This document shows, one piece after another, positions 1 through 8,342 of a DNA stretch of 64,000 nucleotides. The translations under genes and the position numbers were made by a program. The stretch is from an uncultured bacterium (lineage in GTDB: Bacteria > Bacteroidota > Ignavibacteria > UBA10030 > BY39): positions 1 through 64,000 of the forward strand of contig CALCJK010000012.1 of assembly GCA_937967455.1 (NCBI GenBank). Reading direction: 5' to 3'. How positions within the stretch are numbered: the stretch's first letter is position 1; the number at the start of each line of letters is the position of its first letter. The notes beneath the pieces are model-generated. The model was not told where the DNA came from and ran no database searches. It saw nothing but the letters and a program-made list of their open reading frames with translations.

Positions 1-257
1 CTGTTCATCTGGTTTATAGCCTAAAAAGACGCCAATAATTATTACAAGACAAAATTACCGCAATAGTGTAAATTTTACCGGTAATTGATAATTTACCCCT
101 CAAGAATTAAAAAATAAGGCATTTTTTATTTTGGCATTAAATTGGTGTGTTTGATATTCAGTTAAGTTTTTCATGGTAAGCTCCTTTTGTTGTTAGATCG
201 ATCAGCTCCTCCTGAGGGTCGATAAGTTAATACCCCAGTTCCGGGAACTGGGGTTTT
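1..257. other. left-edge non-coding stretch with hairpin and tiny ORF
   Basis: No plus-strand reading frame entering from the left stays open for more than about 40 bases, so no protein gene crosses this edge on that strand. The stretch contains a strong hairpin (233-258) and, on the minus strand, a 24-codon ORF with a good ribosome binding site (100-174). It could be the end of a small RNA gene, a decayed gene or the end of a mobile element; the sequence to the left would be needed to decide. Confidence 0.4.
100..174 (-). CDS. 24-residue ORF with strong Shine-Dalgarno (unrecognised)
   Basis: On the minus strand an ATG at 174 is preceded by AAAGGAGC about 8 bases upstream, a better ribosome binding site than most genes here have. 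It opens a frame of only 24 codons (starts MKNLTEYQTHQF) ending in TGA at 100. I do not recognise the peptide. It may be the N-terminus of a gene broken by frameshift or decay, or a short leader peptide. A second minus-strand frame without a start codon (hydrophobic, reading off the left edge) follows it, so a frameshifted longer gene is possible but unproven. Confidence 0.25.
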   Translation of the reverse strand: MKNLTEYQTHQFNAKIKNALFFNS

Positions 258-258
258 T
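233..258 (+). terminator. rho-independent terminator-like hairpin
   Basis: A perfect 8-bp stem (CCCCAGTT ... AACTGGGG) with a short CCGG loop is followed on the plus strand by TTTTTTATTTT. The T-run is on the plus-strand side, so it fits termination of a plus-strand transcript from the left edge. On the minus strand it sits directly behind the stop of the GH13 gene and lacks a T-run there, but could still protect that mRNA end. Confidence 0.65.
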
Positions 259-2045
259 TATTTTAAATTGTAAAGCAAATACCCATATGGTTTTATTGAA
301 ATACCATCCAATGTTTCATATTTAAGTATTTCATTATCTGTTAGGTTTTCTAATAATTGAAAATTTTCATACAATTTTAATTCAATTTTTTGTTCTTTGT
401 TTGAAAAATTTAAGATTACAAGTATTCTTTCTTTTTCACTTTTTCTCAGAAATGCATAAATTGATTGCGAGTTTATTTGTTCTATTGGTTCGAAAGCTCC
501 ATTTACTAAAGCTTGATGGTTTTTACGCAGTATAAATAAATTTTTGTATAATTCGTACATTTCAGATTTTCGACTCCAATCGATCTCAACTTTTTCGAAT
601 AAATCCAGGCGTTTATCATTTGCAACTTCTTCACCATTGTAAAGCAAGGGAATACCTGGTATTGTATTTATCAAAATTGCTGATAATTTCAACCCATAAA
701 TTCCAAACTTTTGAACTGCCGGTTTATCCCATGCATTCTTATCATGATTGGTGTTAAATCTTAATCTTAAAGAACCTTTAGGAAAACGCAAGGCTTCATT
801 CTTAAAAATTTGATCCAAAGATTTTGCTGAAGTTTTTCCTTTCAGTAATGGCTCTAATTTATCATATAAATTCCAAGAGTAAGTAATATCAAATGCTTTA
901 AGATGATGTTCAGGTAAAGAACCTTCAGAAAGCATCATTACAGGTTTAATTTTGTTTAATTCCAGACGAGCGGTTTCCCAGAATTCTAATGGTACGAGCT
1001 CGGCTACATCACATCTAAAACCATCAATATCTATTTCTTTTATCCACCATTTCATCATTTCAATCATGTATTCCCATAAATCCCTTCTTGAATAGTCAAG
1101 ATCTGCTACATCTGTCCAATCTGAGTTTGGTGAGACAATTTTCCCATCACTATTTTTTGTAAACCACTCAGGATGATTTTTAATCAGCTCACTATCCCAA
1201 GATGTATGATTTGCAACTAAATCAATTATTATTTTTAATTTGTGTTCATGAACTGTTTTAACCAGGGACTTAAAATCTTCAAGTGTTCCAAATTCTGGAT
1301 TTACAGAATAGTAGTCCTGTACAGAATATGGACTGCCAAGTGTACCTTTTCTTTTAATTTTACCAATTGGGTGAATTGGTAAAAGCCATATTACAGTTAC
1401 ACCAAGTTCTTTAAGTTCAGGTATTCTTTTTTCAAGTGATTTAAATGTACCTTCTTTAGAAAAGGATCTAAGATATACTGAGTAAATTATTGCTTCCTTT
1501 ACCCATGTAACACTTTCTATTGCTGAAAGCTCAGCGTATTTAGATTTAATGTGTTTATCGATATCTTTATATTCGATTATAAAGACTGGTTTATAAATTC
1601 CTCCTGGTCCTCCGTAATCAATTACTTGAACTACAATGGTATTTTGCCCATTTTTGATTTTGTCTTTGAGCTCAAAAAAGAATGCTTCATTATAACCAGA
1701 ATGACTTCCTATTTCTTTTCCATTTATCCACACGCTTGCATCGTCATCTATACCTTCAAAATAAATAATTAAATCTTTAGAGGCATTATCGATGAAAAAA
1801 TTTTTTGCGTACCATCCCCAGCCATCGTAATTTGTGAGAAACGAATGATCATCCCAGTACTTGGGTAAATCTATTTCTTCCCAGTTATCTCTTTGGTAAT
1901 CAGTTTTAAAATATCCTTCGCTGATTCCAGATTGTGTGGGATCAGATTTAAAGAACCATTTTCCATCGAGTGAGATTTTTTCTTCCATTGTTAAACAACG
2001 GGAAAAGATGTTTAATAATAGTAAAATAATTGGAAAAAATTTCAT
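258..2045 (-). CDS. GH13 alpha-amylase-family glycosidase with N-terminal GH2-like sugar-binding domain
   Basis: Secreted 595-residue glycoside hydrolase. Residues 1-17 form a signal peptide ending near Cys17, a poor but possible lipobox. Residues about 25-160 resemble the jelly-roll sugar-binding domain of GH2 enzymes (LDGKW start, VWINGKEIGSHSGY). Residues 183-520 are a GH13 barrel with all four family motifs: DLVANH (275-280), DGFRCD (341-346, nucleophile D346), LSEG (372-375, acid/base E374) and NTNHD (431-435, D435). A C-terminal all-beta domain follows. It probably acts on alpha-glucans or maltodextrins; exact specificity (amylase, neopullulanase, glucosidase) cannot be read. It lies 4 bases behind argS and ends the minus-strand operon. 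Confidence 0.88.
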   Translation of the reverse strand: MKFFPIILLLLNIFSRCLTMEEKISLDGKWFFKSDPTQSGISEGYFKTDYQRDNWEEIDLPKYWDDHSFLTNYDGWGWYAKNFFIDNASKDLIIYFEGIDDDASVWINGKEIGSHSGYNEAFFFELKDKIKNGQNTIVVQVIDYGGPGGIYKPVFIIEYKDIDKHIKSKYAELSAIESVTWVKEAIIYSVYLRSFSKEGTFKSLEKRIPELKELGVTVIWLLPIHPIGKIKRKGTLGSPYSVQDYYSVNPEFGTLEDFKSLVKTVHEHKLKIIIDLVANHTSWDSELIKNHPEWFTKNSDGKIVSPNSDWTDVADLDYSRRDLWEYMIEMMKWWIKEIDIDGFRCDVAELVPLEFWETARLELNKIKPVMMLSEGSLPEHHLKAFDITYSWNLYDKLEPLLKGKTSAKSLDQIFKNEALRFPKGSLRLRFNTNHDKNAWDKPAVQKFGIYGLKLSAILINTIPGIPLLYNGEEVANDKRLDLFEKVEIDWSRKSEMYELYKNLFILRKNHQALVNGAFEPIEQINSQSIYAFLRKSEKERILVILNFSNKEQKIELKLYENFQLLENLTDNEILKYETLDGISIKPYGYLLYNLK

Positions 2046-2049
2046 TTAG

Positions 2050-3696
2050 TTACATTTTTTCTGGTGCTGTAATTCCAAGAATTCTTAATCCATTTTTTAG
2101 AATAGTTTTTGTAGCTATACAGAGAGCGATTCTTGCTGAGCTAAGTGATTTATCATCACTAACAACTCTGTAAAGGTGATAAAATTTATGAAAAATTCCA
2201 GCTACATCATGCAGGTATTCCGCTAATAAATGGGGTTGGTACGACTGAGCGCAGCTTTCAACTATATCTGGAAATTGCTCTAATTGTTTGATTAATTGTA
2301 TTTCTTCTGGTTTATCAAGTAATTCAAAATTTGGTACATGTTTTAGAGCCGCTCCCTCGCTTTCAGCATATCTTATAATGCTTGCAATTCTTGCATGTGC
2401 ATATTGAAGATAATAAACTGGATTTTCTTCTGATTGATTTTTTGCAAGGTTTAGATCGAAATTCAGGTGACTGTCCATACTTCTCATCAGGAAAAAGTAT
2501 CGTACAACGTCGGCTCCAACTTCGTCTATCAACTCATCGAGTGTTATAAAGTTAGCTTTACGAGTGGACATTTTGACAATTTCACCGTTTTGTAGAATCG
2601 TAACAAATTGATGTATTAACACTTTTACTTTCTTTTCATCATAGCCAAGAGCTTTTAACCCAGCAAGTACATCTGGGTAAGTGGCAATGTGATCAGCTCC
2701 TAAAATATCTATAATGAGTTCAAAACCTCGTTGAAATTTATTTCTGTGGTATGCAATATCTGGAAGTCGGTAAGTAGGTTCGCCAGTGCTTTTGATGATT
2801 ACCTTATCAGCTTCACCACCAAGAGCTGTTGCTTTGAACCAGGTTGCACCATCTTTTTCGTAAGCAAGATTTTTTGATTTTAAAATGTTCACAACATCCT
2901 GCACGCTACCGTCGTCATAAAGAGATTTTTCGTTAAAAAACACATCAAATTCAATGTCAAGGCGCTTAAGTGTTCTTTTTATATCATCAAAAATTTCTTT
3001 TTCAGCTTGTTGCTTGAAGAATTCACTGTCAGTTTGGTTTTTGAGTGAGTCACCATATTCTTCAAAAATATGCTGTGCTATATCTTTAATATAATCACCC
3101 TGATAATAATCTTCCGGGAAATCAATCGGTTCACCGGTTAATTCCAGATACCTGAGTCGTACAGAATCACCTAAAACGCGCATTTGTCGACCAGCATTAT
3201 TAAAGTAGTATTCTCTTGTAACATTATGGCCTGTCCATTCTAGCAGATTTGCAATTGTATCTCCTAGTACAGCTCCTCTACCGTGTCCAACTGTGAGGGG
3301 TCCTGTTGGATTTGCACTAACGAACTCTACCTGTGTTTTTAACCCTTTAGCTATATTTGAAGACCCAAATTTGTCGCCGCTTGATATTATTTCTTTTAAA
3401 CGTTCATAGAAATATTTTTGAGTAAAGAAAAAATTAATGAAGCCGGCGCCTGCTACCTCAATTTTTTTGAAGTATGTTTTATCAATCTCCAATTTAGAAA
3501 TCAGATCTTCAGCAATAGTTCTCGGTGGTTTACCAAACTTTTTTGCAAGAACCATTGCAATGTTTGTTGTTAAATCTCCGTGATCGGGTATTCTTGGTTT
3601 TTCAATTACGATTTTATAGGGAAATGAGCTTTCATCAAAATCATGTATCAGGGATTTTGCAGCTGTTATTATTTTATTTTTTAGAAACTCTTTCAC
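2050..3696 (-). CDS. argS: arginyl-tRNA synthetase
   Basis: Class I aminoacyl-tRNA synthetase that charges tRNA-Arg. The HIGH-type motif GHGR follows SANPTGPLTV, and a KMSTR motif stands for KMSKS about 240 residues later; an N-terminal Add1-like domain and a C-terminal DALR anticodon-binding helical domain flank the core. The frame is open upstream to a TTG at 3738, but that would overlap rsfS by 65 bases and add 14 residues before the first family-like helix. The GTG at 3696 gives 548 residues and a 23-base overlap, so I prefer it. Neither start has a strong Shine-Dalgarno. It is translated from the same operon as rsfS. Confidence 0.95.
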   Translation of the reverse strand: MKEFLKNKIITAAKSLIHDFDESSFPYKIVIEKPRIPDHGDLTTNIAMVLAKKFGKPPRTIAEDLISKLEIDKTYFKKIEVAGAGFINFFFTQKYFYERLKEIISSGDKFGSSNIAKGLKTQVEFVSANPTGPLTVGHGRGAVLGDTIANLLEWTGHNVTREYYFNNAGRQMRVLGDSVRLRYLELTGEPIDFPEDYYQGDYIKDIAQHIFEEYGDSLKNQTDSEFFKQQAEKEIFDDIKRTLKRLDIEFDVFFNEKSLYDDGSVQDVVNILKSKNLAYEKDGATWFKATALGGEADKVIIKSTGEPTYRLPDIAYHRNKFQRGFELIIDILGADHIATYPDVLAGLKALGYDEKKVKVLIHQFVTILQNGEIVKMSTRKANFITLDELIDEVGADVVRYFFLMRSMDSHLNFDLNLAKNQSEENPVYYLQYAHARIASIIRYAESEGAALKHVPNFELLDKPEEIQLIKQLEQFPDIVESCAQSYQPHLLAEYLHDVAGIFHKFYHLYRVVSDDKSLSSARIALCIATKTILKNGLRILGITAPEKM

Positions 3697-4072
3697 TCTT
3701 TTTCTTAGTTTGTTTTTTTGCAGGAAGTTTATCTTCAATGGTTTCTATTTTTGCATCACCCCAGAGTTTTTCGAGGTTATAATATTTACGAATTTCTTTC
3801 AAAAAAATATGAACAACTACATCTATGTAATCTATAATAACCCATTGTCTTTGACTTAGCCCTTCTGTTTTCCACGCTTTAATTCCAAGCTTTTCTGTGC
3901 CGTCTACTACTGCATCTGTTATTGCTTTAACTTGAACATCCGAATCTGCTGAACATATAACAAAAAAGTCAGTAATGTCTGTAATTTTTCTTAAGTCCAT
4001 TATTAAAACATTACTTGCTTTTTTTTCTAATGTGAAGTTTGCAATTCTTTTAGCTAAGGTTTTGGTTCTCAA
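3674..4072 (-). CDS. rsfS: ribosomal silencing factor RsfS
   Basis: RsfS/Iojap protein of 132 residues. The family binds ribosomal protein uL14 and blocks joining of 30S and 50S subunits when nutrients are short. Hallmarks visible are ITDFFVICSA near residue 35, and WVIIDYIDVVVHIF followed by YYNLEKLWGDA (about 77-107). A basic, low-complexity tail (PAKKQTKKKSERVSKK) follows the conserved part. The gene is 10 bases behind the LytR_C gene and overlaps argS. Confidence 0.94.
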   Translation of the reverse strand: MRTKTLAKRIANFTLEKKASNVLIMDLRKITDITDFFVICSADSDVQVKAITDAVVDGTEKLGIKAWKTEGLSQRQWVIIDYIDVVVHIFLKEIRKYYNLEKLWGDAKIETIEDKLPAKKQTKKKSERVSKK

Positions 4073-4082
4073 TTATCCTCCT

Positions 4083-4547
4083 TTACATCATTGGTTTTAG
4101 TTGTGTACAATTTTTTCCAAGTATTAGTGTAATTGAAACGAAATAATCTGGATTAATTTGTTGCAATATGTCCTTTTCTGTTAGCCCAATTATTTGAGCG
4201 ACACGAAGTGATGCTTTTTTGTCCCCAACTCGATCGATGATTATAGTATTATCTAAAGAGAAAATTTTATAATTTCTTGCATCTACTACATCTATTCCGT
4301 TTTTTCTTAAATAATTTGTGAATTTTGCACCAGCACCCTTTATTCCACTACCATTCAGTATTTCTATCTGTATTACCTGATTTGTTGAGTCGATCAACAG
4401 TGTGGTGTTAGGTTCAGGTTGTGGAACTTGTTGTGAAATGAAAGAATAAAAAAGATAGATTACAATTAACGACATTATCACTATCAGGATATTTAGAATC
4501 CAGGTAAAGAAAAATTTTGGTGTTTTATTGGTATAGGGTGATTTCAA
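4083..4547 (-). CDS. LytR_C-domain membrane protein
   Basis: Protein of 154 residues with a short cytoplasmic N-terminus, one membrane segment (about 12-35), a linker, and an extracytoplasmic LytR/CpsA/Psr C-terminal domain (about 54-150) recognisable by IEILNGSGIKGAGAKF and the following alternation of strands and helices. The LCP catalytic domain is absent, so this is the accessory domain alone. Its role is not known in detail; a cell-envelope function is likely from the family name and location. It lies directly upstream of rsfS in the same operon. Confidence 0.75.
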   Translation of the reverse strand: MKSPYTNKTPKFFFTWILNILIVIMSLIVIYLFYSFISQQVPQPEPNTTLLIDSTNQVIQIEILNGSGIKGAGAKFTNYLRKNGIDVVDARNYKIFSLDNTIIIDRVGDKKASLRVAQIIGLTEKDILQQINPDYFVSITLILGKNCTQLKPMM

Positions 4548-4609
4548 TTTATTTATATAACAACTCCTCGATGCATGTATAATTGACTAAAAACTTTGAA
4601 AACACAATA

Positions 4610-5095
4610 TTACTTCTCATCATAGTAAAATGGTGAGGTGTACCAGTGATATGGCAGATAATAGCCATAATAACTAACTGGTAACTGGCGGTATTGTAAT
4701 TGAAGGTAAAAATTTTCCCATGGTCGATAATTTATTTCGGCACGACTGATAAACAATTTGTTTAGATTGTTTCTATAATCTCCAAATGGTGAACCCATTA
4801 GACTTATATCCAGCCTTGCGTTTAAATTGTTAGAAAATTGATAAAACATACTATTTGTATAAGATGCAATTGAATTACCTCCATTACCACCAGAAAAATA
4901 CTGAAGCGACAAATTGTGTTGCATACGAAAGTTCTGGGGATTAAACCAGCTTAATATGGACGGATATGGAGCAGGTTTATAGAAAGAATTTACCACACTT
5001 GTCTGTTCAGGGATTTGATTTTTTAATTGTGAATTTGATATATACGGGACTAAACTCAAAATTGCTATTATTATGTATATTTTAAGTGTTTTCAT
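4610..5095 (-). CDS. small secreted protein of unknown function, aromatic-rich
   Basis: Protein of 161 residues with a clear signal peptide (about 1-22, ending ISNSQ). The mature part has amphipathic beta-strand-like stretches (LSLQYFSGGNGG, ARLDISLMGSP, INYRPWENFYLQLQYRQ) like parts of outer-membrane barrels, and ends in a segment very rich in Tyr, Trp and Pro. I do not recognise a family. It is too short for a full transport barrel and could be a small surface-associated beta protein. It lies between the GlmU-like gene and the LytR_C gene. Confidence 0.6.
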   Translation of the reverse strand: MKTLKIYIIIAILSLVPYISNSQLKNQIPEQTSVVNSFYKPAPYPSILSWFNPQNFRMQHNLSLQYFSGGNGGNSIASYTNSMFYQFSNNLNARLDISLMGSPFGDYRNNLNKLFISRAEINYRPWENFYLQLQYRQLPVSYYGYYLPYHWYTSPFYYDEK

Positions 5096-5152
5096 AAGCT
5101 CTTTCCTAACTATCTTTTAACATTAATATTATAGTTAAAATTTATCAAATTT

Positions 5153-5917
5153 TCAAGAAGGTAAACCTCTTTGTGTAAAAACTTTCCTTGCGAGTTCCAG
5201 CTGTGTTACGTCATTTATTCCCATAATTTCCAGTGGATCTTTGCTTTTCACAGCTATAACTTTATAATTCTTTTTCCAGAAATGCTCAAAGACATCAGTC
5301 AGATAATATTCATTTTGAGCATTATCAGGTTTTAGATGTTTCAATGCTTCAAAAAGTTTAGTAGCATCAAAAAGATAAATACCAGAATTTATTTCTTTAA
5401 TTTTCAGAATCTCTGGTGGAGCATCTTTATGTTCTAAAATTTTAAGAACAGCATTATCTTCACTTCGGATAATTCTACCATAACCTGTTGGGTCTTCCAG
5501 TTCGGTAGTAAGAATAACTGCATCAGCCTTGGTCGCAGAATATTCTTTAATCATTCTATCAATTGTAGAGTAAGATAAGAGTGGAACATCACCGGATAAG
5601 ATTAAAACCGAACCTTTGAAGTCTTTCAACAAATGATGTGTTTGCATTACAGCATGACCTGTACCTAGTTGTTCTAATTGTTCAACGAATTCAATTTTTT
5701 CACTCTCATTTTTAAAGTAATCTATTATCATTTGTCTTTGCCATCCTACAACAATAATTAAACGAGCAGGGTTAATTTTTTTGCTTAACTCAACAACATG
5801 ATATATCATTGGTTTATTACCAATTTCATACATTACCTTTGCCATATCAGGGTTCTTCATTCTTTTACCTTTTCCAGCTGCTAATATTATAACTGCAATA
5901 TTAGTGTTCGTGTTCAT
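5153..5917 (-). CDS. GlmU-like nucleotidyltransferase without acetyltransferase domain
   Basis: Protein of 254 residues with the full sugar-1-phosphate nucleotidyltransferase fold of GlmU: LAAGKGKRM (12-20), QLGTGHAVMQT and LSGDVPLL in the nucleotide/sugar pocket, then NSGIYLFD. In most bacteria GlmU continues into a left-handed beta-helix that acetylates glucosamine-1-phosphate; here the gene stops at the end of the first domain. It probably makes UDP-GlcNAc, so acetylation would need a separate enzyme, but another sugar nucleotide is possible. Its ATG overlaps the panC stop (ATGA), so the two are translationally coupled. Confidence 0.82.
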   Translation of the reverse strand: MNTNTNIAVIILAAGKGKRMKNPDMAKVMYEIGNKPMIYHVVELSKKINPARLIIVVGWQRQMIIDYFKNESEKIEFVEQLEQLGTGHAVMQTHHLLKDFKGSVLILSGDVPLLSYSTIDRMIKEYSATKADAVILTTELEDPTGYGRIIRSEDNAVLKILEHKDAPPEILKIKEINSGIYLFDATKLFEALKHLKPDNAQNEYYLTDVFEHFWKKNYKVIAVKSKDPLEIMGINDVTQLELARKVFTQRGLPS

Positions 5918-6765
5918 CTTTTCACCATAATATTATCAATTAAGCGAACAGTGCCTGTTCTTACCGCAAGCGAAATTAAAATAGATTTATTTGGGTGTGC
6001 GATTGATAAATCATCTAATGTTTCAGCATCGTTGAAAGAAATATAATCAATCGTAAAAATTTTCTTTTCAAGAATCATTTTTTCCATGGTGGATTTTATT
6101 TTTTCAATGTCAGTTTCACCATTGAGTATTTCAGTTTCTGCAAATTTCAGGGATTGATATAAAATAGTTGCGTTTTTACGTTCATCGTTTTTAAGATACA
6201 CATTTCTAGAACTCATAGCCAGTCCATCGGTTTCGCGAACAGTTGGACCAATTAATATCTGAATATCAAAATTTAAATCTTTTACCATTTTTTTTATCAC
6301 AAGTGCTTGTTGAGCATCTTTTTGTCCAAATACAGCAATGTGTGGTTTTGTTATATTAAAGAGCTTTGCTACTACGGTTGTAACTCCTCGGAAATGTGTT
6401 GGGCGAAATTTTCCCTCCAACTTTGAAGTGATTTTTTCAACATTAACATAAGTGAGAAAATTTGAATTATACATCGCAGAAGTTTCTGGTGCAAAAACCA
6501 CATCTACTTCTTCAGCTTGGCACATTGCCAAATCCCTGTTCAGGTCGCGCGGATATTGCTCAAAATCCTCATTCGGAGCAAATTGAGTAGGATTTACAAA
6601 GATTGTTGTGATAACAAAATCAGAATTTTGTTTTGCGAGGCGAATTAAGCTTAGGTGACCTTCGTGTAAATAGCCCATTGTTGGAACAACACCAATTTTG
6701 TAGCCCAGATTTCTGGTTTTGTCGGCAAGTTGCTGCATTTCTGTAATTGATGTGATAAGCTGCAT
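5914..6765 (-). CDS. panC: pantothenate synthetase
   Basis: PanC joins pantoate and beta-alanine using ATP, the last step of pantothenate (vitamin B5) synthesis. PTMGYLHEGH (28-37) is the HIGH-like ATP site, and FGQKDAQQ and LAMSSRN are further family signatures. The start is the ATG at 6765, which has AAAGGA 8 bases upstream; an upstream in-frame TTG at 6786 would only add seven residues and overlap accD. Its length of 283 residues is normal. No panB or panD is seen in this window. Confidence 0.95.
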   Translation of the reverse strand: MQLITSITEMQQLADKTRNLGYKIGVVPTMGYLHEGHLSLIRLAKQNSDFVITTIFVNPTQFAPNEDFEQYPRDLNRDLAMCQAEEVDVVFAPETSAMYNSNFLTYVNVEKITSKLEGKFRPTHFRGVTTVVAKLFNITKPHIAVFGQKDAQQALVIKKMVKDLNFDIQILIGPTVRETDGLAMSSRNVYLKNDERKNATILYQSLKFAETEILNGETDIEKIKSTMEKMILEKKIFTIDYISFNDAETLDDLSIAHPNKSILISLAVRTGTVRLIDNIMVKR

Positions 6766-6782
6766 TTTTTTTCCTTTAAATG

Positions 6783-7625
6783 TCAAGAATACATTAATTT
6801 AATCAGGCGGGTTACAGTTTCTTTCATTTCCTTGCGATGTACAACCATATCTACAAATCCGTGCTCAAGTTGAAATTCGGCTCTCTGAAATCCAGGTGGC
6901 AGGTCTTTTCCTATAGTCTGGCGAATGACACGTGGACCAGCAAAACCAATTAAAGCCCCAGGTTCAGCTATGTTTACGTCCCCCATCATTGCATACGAGG
7001 CTGTTACTCCACCTGTTGTAGGATCTGTAATTATAGATATATATGGAATCGACTCGTTTGCGAGTTGGGCTAATTTAGCATTGGTTTTTGCAAGTTGCAT
7101 AAGCGAAAAAGCTCCTTCCATCATTCGAGCTCCACCACTTGCAGAAACAATAATAAGTGGAATTTTTGATTTTCGTGCTTTATCAGTAATACGAGCAACT
7201 TTTTCCCCAACTACCGATCCCATACTTCCACCAATAAAACTAAAATCCATGCAGGCAATTGCAACAGGTATTCCATTAATCTTTCCAGTCCCTGTACGAA
7301 CTGCGTCATTCAATCCGGTTTTGGATATTGATTCTTTAATTCGGACTTTATAAGGTTTCGTATCAGTAAAGTTCAAGATATCTTTGGATTTCATCTTTGC
7401 ATCTGTCTCTTTAAATGTCCCCTCGTCGATAAGGATTGATATGTATTCTTTGCTCCCAATTCTAAAATGAAAATTACATTTCTGGCAGGTGAATAACTGT
7501 TGTTCTAAAATTGTGCGGTGAATTATCTCGCCACAATTTTCGCATTTTAACCAGAGTCCGTCTGGTATTTCTTTTTTCTTTGTCTCAGAGGCTATACTTT
7601 CCTTTGATCTTCTAAACCATGCCAT
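6783..7625 (-). CDS. accD: acetyl-CoA carboxylase carboxyltransferase subunit beta
   Basis: AccD is the beta half of the carboxyltransferase that makes malonyl-CoA for fatty acid synthesis. A four-cysteine zinc ribbon (C28, C31, C47, C50) is followed by the crotonase-like domain with SASGGARMMEG and the glycine-rich DPTTGGV. Its length of 280 residues is typical. accA is not in the window. It sits between tsaB (21 bases upstream) and panC in the minus-strand operon. Confidence 0.96.
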   Translation of the reverse strand: MAWFRRSKESIASETKKKEIPDGLWLKCENCGEIIHRTILEQQLFTCQKCNFHFRIGSKEYISILIDEGTFKETDAKMKSKDILNFTDTKPYKVRIKESISKTGLNDAVRTGTGKINGIPVAIACMDFSFIGGSMGSVVGEKVARITDKARKSKIPLIIVSASGGARMMEGAFSLMQLAKTNAKLAQLANESIPYISIITDPTTGGVTASYAMMGDVNIAEPGALIGFAGPRVIRQTIGKDLPPGFQRAEFQLEHGFVDMVVHRKEMKETVTRLIKLMYS

Positions 7626-7646
7626 TTTTATTCCTCTTTTTGTTTC

Positions 7647-8342
7647 TTAATGTTGTGATTTAACAAGTGTCTGAAAATCTTTTAAATAAATTGGTTCAAT
7701 TTCAGCTATTTGATTTAAATTATATATAATATCTTTTTTTTCAGCCAACAATGCAATAGATACTGCACTGCAAAAGTTAACATTACTTGAGTAAAATTTC
7801 AAATTTTTTAAAGTAGTGTTATTGCTGGTTAGTAGTATCCTGAATTTATCAGCTCCTTCTCCAATGATGATGTATTCTTTGTCTGTTTGCAGAAATGATA
7901 TTATATCTTTGAATAAAAATGGTTTTGGTGAAATCAGCTCTAAAAGTTCATCGTTTTCAATTTTGTATAAAGAACAATAAAATTCCTCTCTGCGAGCATC
8001 TAGTAAAGGTAAAATTAATGCTGTGGTTTGTATTTTGTGTAAAATTACATTGTATGCTAGGGCTTTTAATGTTGATACTGGTATTATGGGTTTTTTACTT
8101 GCATAAGCCAACCCTTTTGCTGTACTTAATCCTACTCTTAAGCCTGTAAATGAACCTGGACCGATAGATACAGCAATTTTGTCAAACTCTTTAAAGTTTT
8201 TTAATACTTCATCAATCAGTGGAATTATTTTTTCTGAGTGTATATTTTTTTCAAGTAACGACTTCTCAGATAAAACCTTGCTGTTTTCTATTAACGCGAT
8301 GGAACATACGGAAGTGGCAGTTTCAATTCCAAGTATTTTCAT
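7647..8342 (-). CDS. tsaB: tRNA t6A biosynthesis protein TsaB
   Basis: TsaB is an inactive ASKHA-fold paralogue of TsaD and scaffolds the TsaB-TsaD-TsaE complex that puts threonylcarbamoyl on A37 of ANN-decoding tRNAs. The N-terminal MKILGIETAT and SIGPGSFTGLRVG (about 61-73) are characteristic. Its length of 231 residues is normal. Its ATG overlaps the end of tsaE by 4 bases, so both subunits are made together; tsaD is not in this window. Confidence 0.95.
   Translation of the reverse strand: MKILGIETATSVCSIALIENSKVLSEKSLLEKNIHSEKIIPLIDEVLKNFKEFDKIAVSIGPGSFTGLRVGLSTAKGLAYASKKPIIPVSTLKALAYNVILHKIQTTALILPLLDARREEFYCSLYKIENDELLELISPKPFLFKDIISFLQTDKEYIIIGEGADKFRILLTSNNTTLKNLKFYSSNVNFCSAVSIALLAEKKDIIYNLNQIAEIEPIYLKDFQTLVKSQH

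Noticed and set aside
6925-7353. 142-codon open frame on the plus strand opposite accD
   Set aside because: It lies fully antisense to the well-conserved accD; composition and lack of ribosome binding site fit a shadow frame.
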